Shown piece after piece: positions 62,301 through 64,000 of a DNA stretch of 64,000 nucleotides. Source of the DNA: Chthonomonadales bacterium. GTDB taxonomy: Bacteria; Armatimonadota; Chthonomonadetes; Chthonomonadales; CAJBBX01. Position 1 is the stretch's first letter. The number at the start of each line of letters is the position of its first letter. The stretch spans positions 1 through 64,000 of the forward strand of contig JADLGO010000001.1 in assembly GCA_020849275.1 (NCBI GenBank), read 5' to 3'. The notes below the pieces were generated by a model. It worked only from the letters and a program-made list of their open reading frames with translations. It was not told the origin of the DNA and did no database searches. A program made the position numbers and the translations under genes.

Positions 62301-62632
62301 ACGGCGGCGGCGCCGGACGTCGAGCTCGCCGGCCAGGCGCTGCGCTGCCGCACGCCGCGTCCCAGTGGCCGCGATTCGCGCTCCGGCGCCTCCGAACAGC
62401 GCAACTGGGGCAGCCCGGCGCGCCGCAGGCCCGCGAGGGCGGCGGGCGCCGCGGGCAGCACGAGGCGCTCGCCCGTCAGGCGGTTGGTGAGCGAGATGAC
62501 CTCACCGTCGCGAAACTCGGCCCGCAGCGCGGGAGTGTGCAGCACGGCCGGCTTCGGGGCGGCGGCGGCCGCCGCGCCGAAGCACACGAGGGCGACGAGG
62601 ACGAGCGGGCGGGCCCGCGTGATCGGGCGCAT
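59384..62632 (-). CDS. Secreted 1082-residue glycosidase-like protein (DUF6259-type barrel)
   Basis: A signal peptide (RARPLVLVALVCFGAAAAAAP) is followed by an N-terminal beta-sandwich (about 27-290) and a TIM-barrel-like region (about 300-600). That region has LLYIPDWRRDGYDRNYPDY, FRVMPHVNYFGCDPKNPLY, VDALHLDQTLCIFND and ALSGEGLNEVTCRD, with Asp in HLDQT and Glu in GEGLN as candidate catalytic acids. A long C-terminal part (about 620-1082) ends in a beta module (WAGRRVMLTLVTDSLGDYTF). This build resembles GH36/GH-like DUF6259 proteins. The ATG has GGAGGTGCCGCCG upstream. It is a lone gene; the substrate is unknown. Confidence 0.72.
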   Translation of the reverse strand: MRPITRARPLVLVALVCFGAAAAAAPKPAVLHTPALRAEFRDGEVISLTNRLTGERLVLPAAPAALAGLRRAGLPQLRCSEAPERESRPLGRGVRQRSAWPASSTSGAAAVSTDAAPDGADLVVRQQGRASSRSVAGVAWAIANVPDRLTVLVPGNSGQRFGADAPRGSRAFDYPLGWEAGFVLIQGERGGVLVMDDEPAPGFKELTVQHTAGALRLRLESRNVAPFEPLSGVRGGRWRMTAYRGPWQVGAALYRRRVGKRLDLTPRRTHGPAWAAGIRGVVTMAMDQSVLAELARRVDPRQTLLYIPDWRRDGYDRNYPDYTALPAFGPFVAAAHRLGFRVMPHVNYFGCDPKNPLYAELRRYQMRDPFTRELLWWDWPRADPPIRFAYINPASDRWRRLFVSRMRELYARYRVDALHLDQTLCIFNDANGRVDGRTCIQGNRLLHRDLRRALPEVALSGEGLNEVTCRDETFAQRHAWGVDHTEGTWTDRLLDMAHPVSSAVLLPRTAMYGYLGMPNPGTSPDLTMAWLRAYDHFGVLPTFCWPSVEQLRAPQPLAATVLSTIRFWQRRRPEPDFSPGWAASDLFRYRLAGGGRAVVRGGQGAELVELPAGRGRSTRGPERVVWRRLYGVSQARLPDSLPGWPAYDAERLLGLDPGQSYLWSPEPRDLTAPHLAALPDGFTVTRAGVHPDLLRFALELTPSGDAPNTIRLWDFRGSASGGASIPGRPAHRFPEGEFADEATGATAQVDGPGLFVHPPWRGLPPVQKAGPHALTFVEYRLRVPDTPLAWFESGVHLRPGAQGRSDGVTFRVIARAGAVRISAETHNDQTAPLALRLDLSRFRRREITLRLEADPGPAGSPAFDWGRFEQPRVVGRAAGPGAERSVLIAGRAVRVLLAAEGEPRARAVPGGMEVRLPLPNVLLAPSGDPLPVRDGSDLLALPFAVRSLTASGMETPGAVFPVAVAEAACGGEPQRALGEHPPTAGRTLVDYWLALPADPMRLVTAVGLRDGSKSTGAAFEVEVNGRRVLREAAKPGEGWKPVEVDLRPWAGRRVMLTLVTDSLGDYTFDWCVWAEPRLAAGR

Positions 62633-62691
62633 CGGCGGCACCTCCGGCAGACGGGGTTTGGCCCCTCTTCGCGGCGCGCCGCGTCCACCCC

Positions 62692-62720
62692 TTTCGCGGC
62701 GGCCACGGCCGTGATATAAT
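62692..62720 (+). promoter_or_regulatory. Promoter for the prepilin gene
   Basis: TTTCGC, 17 bases, TATAAT (perfect -10). The predicted start site leaves about 105 bases before the ATG at 62832. It lies in the divergent region with the glycosidase gene. Confidence 0.5.
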
Positions 62721-62831
62721 GGCCCGACGCTCCCGCGCGCGAATGCCACGGCGGCGCGTGCCGGGCCGCGCGGAGGGCAGACCGCGGGCAGCACTGCGTC
62801 GCTGCCCCGGCGCGCAGGAGGACACCGCGTC

Positions 62832-63596
62832 ATGGCTCCATCCGATCGTCGTGCCGCCTTCACGCTCATCGAGCTGCTCGTGGTGATCGCCATCCTCGCC
62901 ATCCTCGCCGCCATCCTCTTCCCCGTCTTCGCCCAGGCCCGCGAGAGGGCCCGTCAGGTCGCCTGCATGTCGAACGCGCGGCAGCTCGCCACCGCCAACT
63001 ACATGTACACGCAGGACTACGACGAGACCATCCTGCCGTCGACCAACTACGCGGTCCCGTCGAGCGACCCCCTGCGGATCTGGCCCGCGATGGTGCAGCC
63101 CTACGTTCGAAACCACGGCGTCTTCCTCTGTCCGAGCGCCTCCGGCGCGCGTTTCGCCGAGAACTGGTCGATGCGCGGCTACGCCCCCATCGGCTACAAC
63201 GCCCTCTCCGGCTACGACCCGGCCGGCATCGAGGCGCCCACGAGCGTGGCGGCGCTCGCGACCCTGGACGAGGCGGCGCGGACCGTGCTGCTCGGCGATA
63301 CGCCCAACGGACCCACGAGCGCCAAGTACCGCGGCTACGTGTTCGATCCGGTCAACGGCCTCCAGAACGCCGTGGATCCGCGCCTCTCGACGCCTCTGAC
63401 GGCCGACCGCGACCTGGTGGCGGAGAGTCCGCTCGCGCCCGCGCAGCTCAAGCCGCTCTACTGCCGCCACTTCGCGGACGGTCAGAACCACGGCACCGCC
63501 AGTCTGGTGCTGGCGGACGGCCACGCCCGGTCCTACTCGGCCGCCGCCATCCTGGCTCAGGGCGGCGGCGCGGCGCTTATCTGGAGGTTCCGCTAA
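62832..63596 (+). CDS. Prepilin-like type II secretion/pseudopilin protein (Armatimonadota type)
   Basis: The 254-residue protein has a short basic leader (MAPSDRRAA), then FTLIELLVVIAILAILAAIL, the type IV prepilin helix. FPVFAQARERARQ, CMSNARQL and YTQDYDETILPS follow, and the C-terminus has VLADGHARSYS, the DG/H-type end of the DUF1559-like group. The residue before the cleavage site is Ala instead of the usual Gly. Proteins of this family are present in many copies in Armatimonadota and Planctomycetes; most are uncharacterised. CAGGAGGACACCGCGTC precedes the ATG. Confidence 0.9.
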   Translation: MAPSDRRAAFTLIELLVVIAILAILAAILFPVFAQARERARQVACMSNARQLATANYMYTQDYDETILPSTNYAVPSSDPLRIWPAMVQPYVRNHGVFLCPSASGARFAENWSMRGYAPIGYNALSGYDPAGIEAPTSVAALATLDEAARTVLLGDTPNGPTSAKYRGYVFDPVNGLQNAVDPRLSTPLTADRDLVAESPLAPAQLKPLYCRHFADGQNHGTASLVLADGHARSYSAAAILAQGGGAALIWRFR

Positions 63597-63599
63597 CCC

Positions 63600-64000
63600 A
63601 TGTATGGCGCGGTCTGGGCCTACCCCTGGGATCTGCTCGACGAGGGGGTGGACGCGTCCCTCGCCCGGATGGCCGACGCCGGCCTCGCCGCCGTCAGCCT
63701 GGCCGCGGTCTACCATCACGTGCGCGCACTCTGTCCGCACAATCCGCGCCACGCGTTCGTGCACGGGGAGGGCGGCGTGGTCTACTTCCAGCCGGACGAC
63801 TCGCTCTTCCTCGCCGCCTCGCTGCGTCCGGCCGTCTCGGCGCTCGTGCGCGAGGGCGATCCACTGCGAGCCGCCTGCCAGTCCGCCGCACGCCACGGCC
63901 TGCGCGTGCACGCGTGGACGGTTCTGCACCACAACAGCCGCCTTGGCCAGGAGCGCCCGGACTGCGCCATCGAGAACGCCTTCGGCGATCGCTACCCGTT
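63600..64000 (+). CDS. TIM-barrel-like protein, glycosidase-like, 3' end outside window
   Basis: The visible 133 residues (MYGAVWAYPWDLLDEGVDAS, then AVSLAAVYHHVRALCPHNPR, and GLRVHAWTVLHHNSRLG) show alternating strands and helices of a TIM barrel. The W-x-V-L-H-H-N strand is of the sort seen in glycosidase-like barrels. There is no signal peptide. The ATG follows the prepilin stop by three bases, with GGAGG 13 bases upstream inside the prepilin gene, so the two may be translated together. The family cannot be fixed from this part. Confidence 0.6.
   Translation, partial: MYGAVWAYPWDLLDEGVDASLARMADAGLAAVSLAAVYHHVRALCPHNPRHAFVHGEGGVVYFQPDDSLFLAASLRPAVSALVREGDPLRAACQSAARHGLRVHAWTVLHHNSRLGQERPDCAIENAFGDRYP

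Noticed and set aside
1-64000. CRISPR arrays, rRNA and tRNA genes
   Set aside because: No regularly spaced direct repeats and no rRNA- or tRNA-like sequence were found on reading; a covariance-model search would be decisive.

Overview
The window is a gene-dense, very G+C-rich bacterial chromosome segment, most likely from the phylum Armatimonadota (formerly Armatimonadetes). The best taxonomic hint is the prepilin-like protein at 62832-63596. Its N-terminus (FTLIELLVVIAILAILAAIL, then FPVFAQARERAR, then a QDYDE block) is the form expanded in that phylum. The many secreted glycosidase-like proteins, Gfo/Idh/MocA oxidoreductases and ECF sigma factors agree with this. I see about 50 real genes, no rRNA or tRNA gene, no insertion sequence and no CRISPR array. 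Gene starts usually have a clear GGAGG-type ribosome binding site, and GTG starts are common.

Layout: 1-2785 (minus) holds a cut corrinoid-binding protein, an AraC-type regulator and a GH99-like protein. 2955-13787 holds a peptidoglycan-binding/membrane/hydrolase fusion, a large secreted glycosidase, an oxidoreductase, an SdpI-like membrane protein, a GtaA-like secreted glutaminase/glycosidase and a PhyH-type dioxygenase. 13790-17000 (minus) holds a small anchored protein and a YVTN-propeller phosphoesterase. 17021-21359 (plus) holds a PepSY protein and a compact operon of deoC, a UroD-like protein and a sugar isomerase-like protein. 21365-26612 holds a coiled-coil protein, an alpha-L-fucosidase, a PilZ protein and a ROK kinase. 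26783-29280 is an NfeD-flotillin membrane pair whose NfeD protein carries a histidine-rich loop. 29386-33819 holds a GH43 enzyme, an SGNH hydrolase, an orphan 2-oxoacid dehydrogenase E2 and a YdhR-like protein.

33996-35714 is a complete DarT-DarG toxin-antitoxin (anti-phage) pair with visibly lower G+C, probably acquired. 36146-41697 (minus) carries an orphan sugar permease, dapF, a GH5-like glycosidase, a MOSC protein and a zinc-ribbon protein with short GQF repeats. Two separate ECF sigma/anti-sigma modules follow (43897-46391, with an RseB-like third gene, and 48747-51768, with a large membrane protein). 52062-64000 holds a zinc-peptidase-like TPR protein, a GNAT enzyme, an AI-2E family transporter, a GH106-like glycosidase, a PrsW-like protease, a 1082-residue secreted glycosidase-like protein, the prepilin and a cut TIM-barrel protein.

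Together the genes suggest a scavenger of complex plant or microbial glycans (fucose, rhamnose, arabinan/xylan-like chains) with cell-envelope stress signalling. The glycosidases are scattered singly rather than placed in one locus with transporters. Promoters can be read at several places despite the G+C content; several have the -35 TTGACG and 16-18 base spacing.
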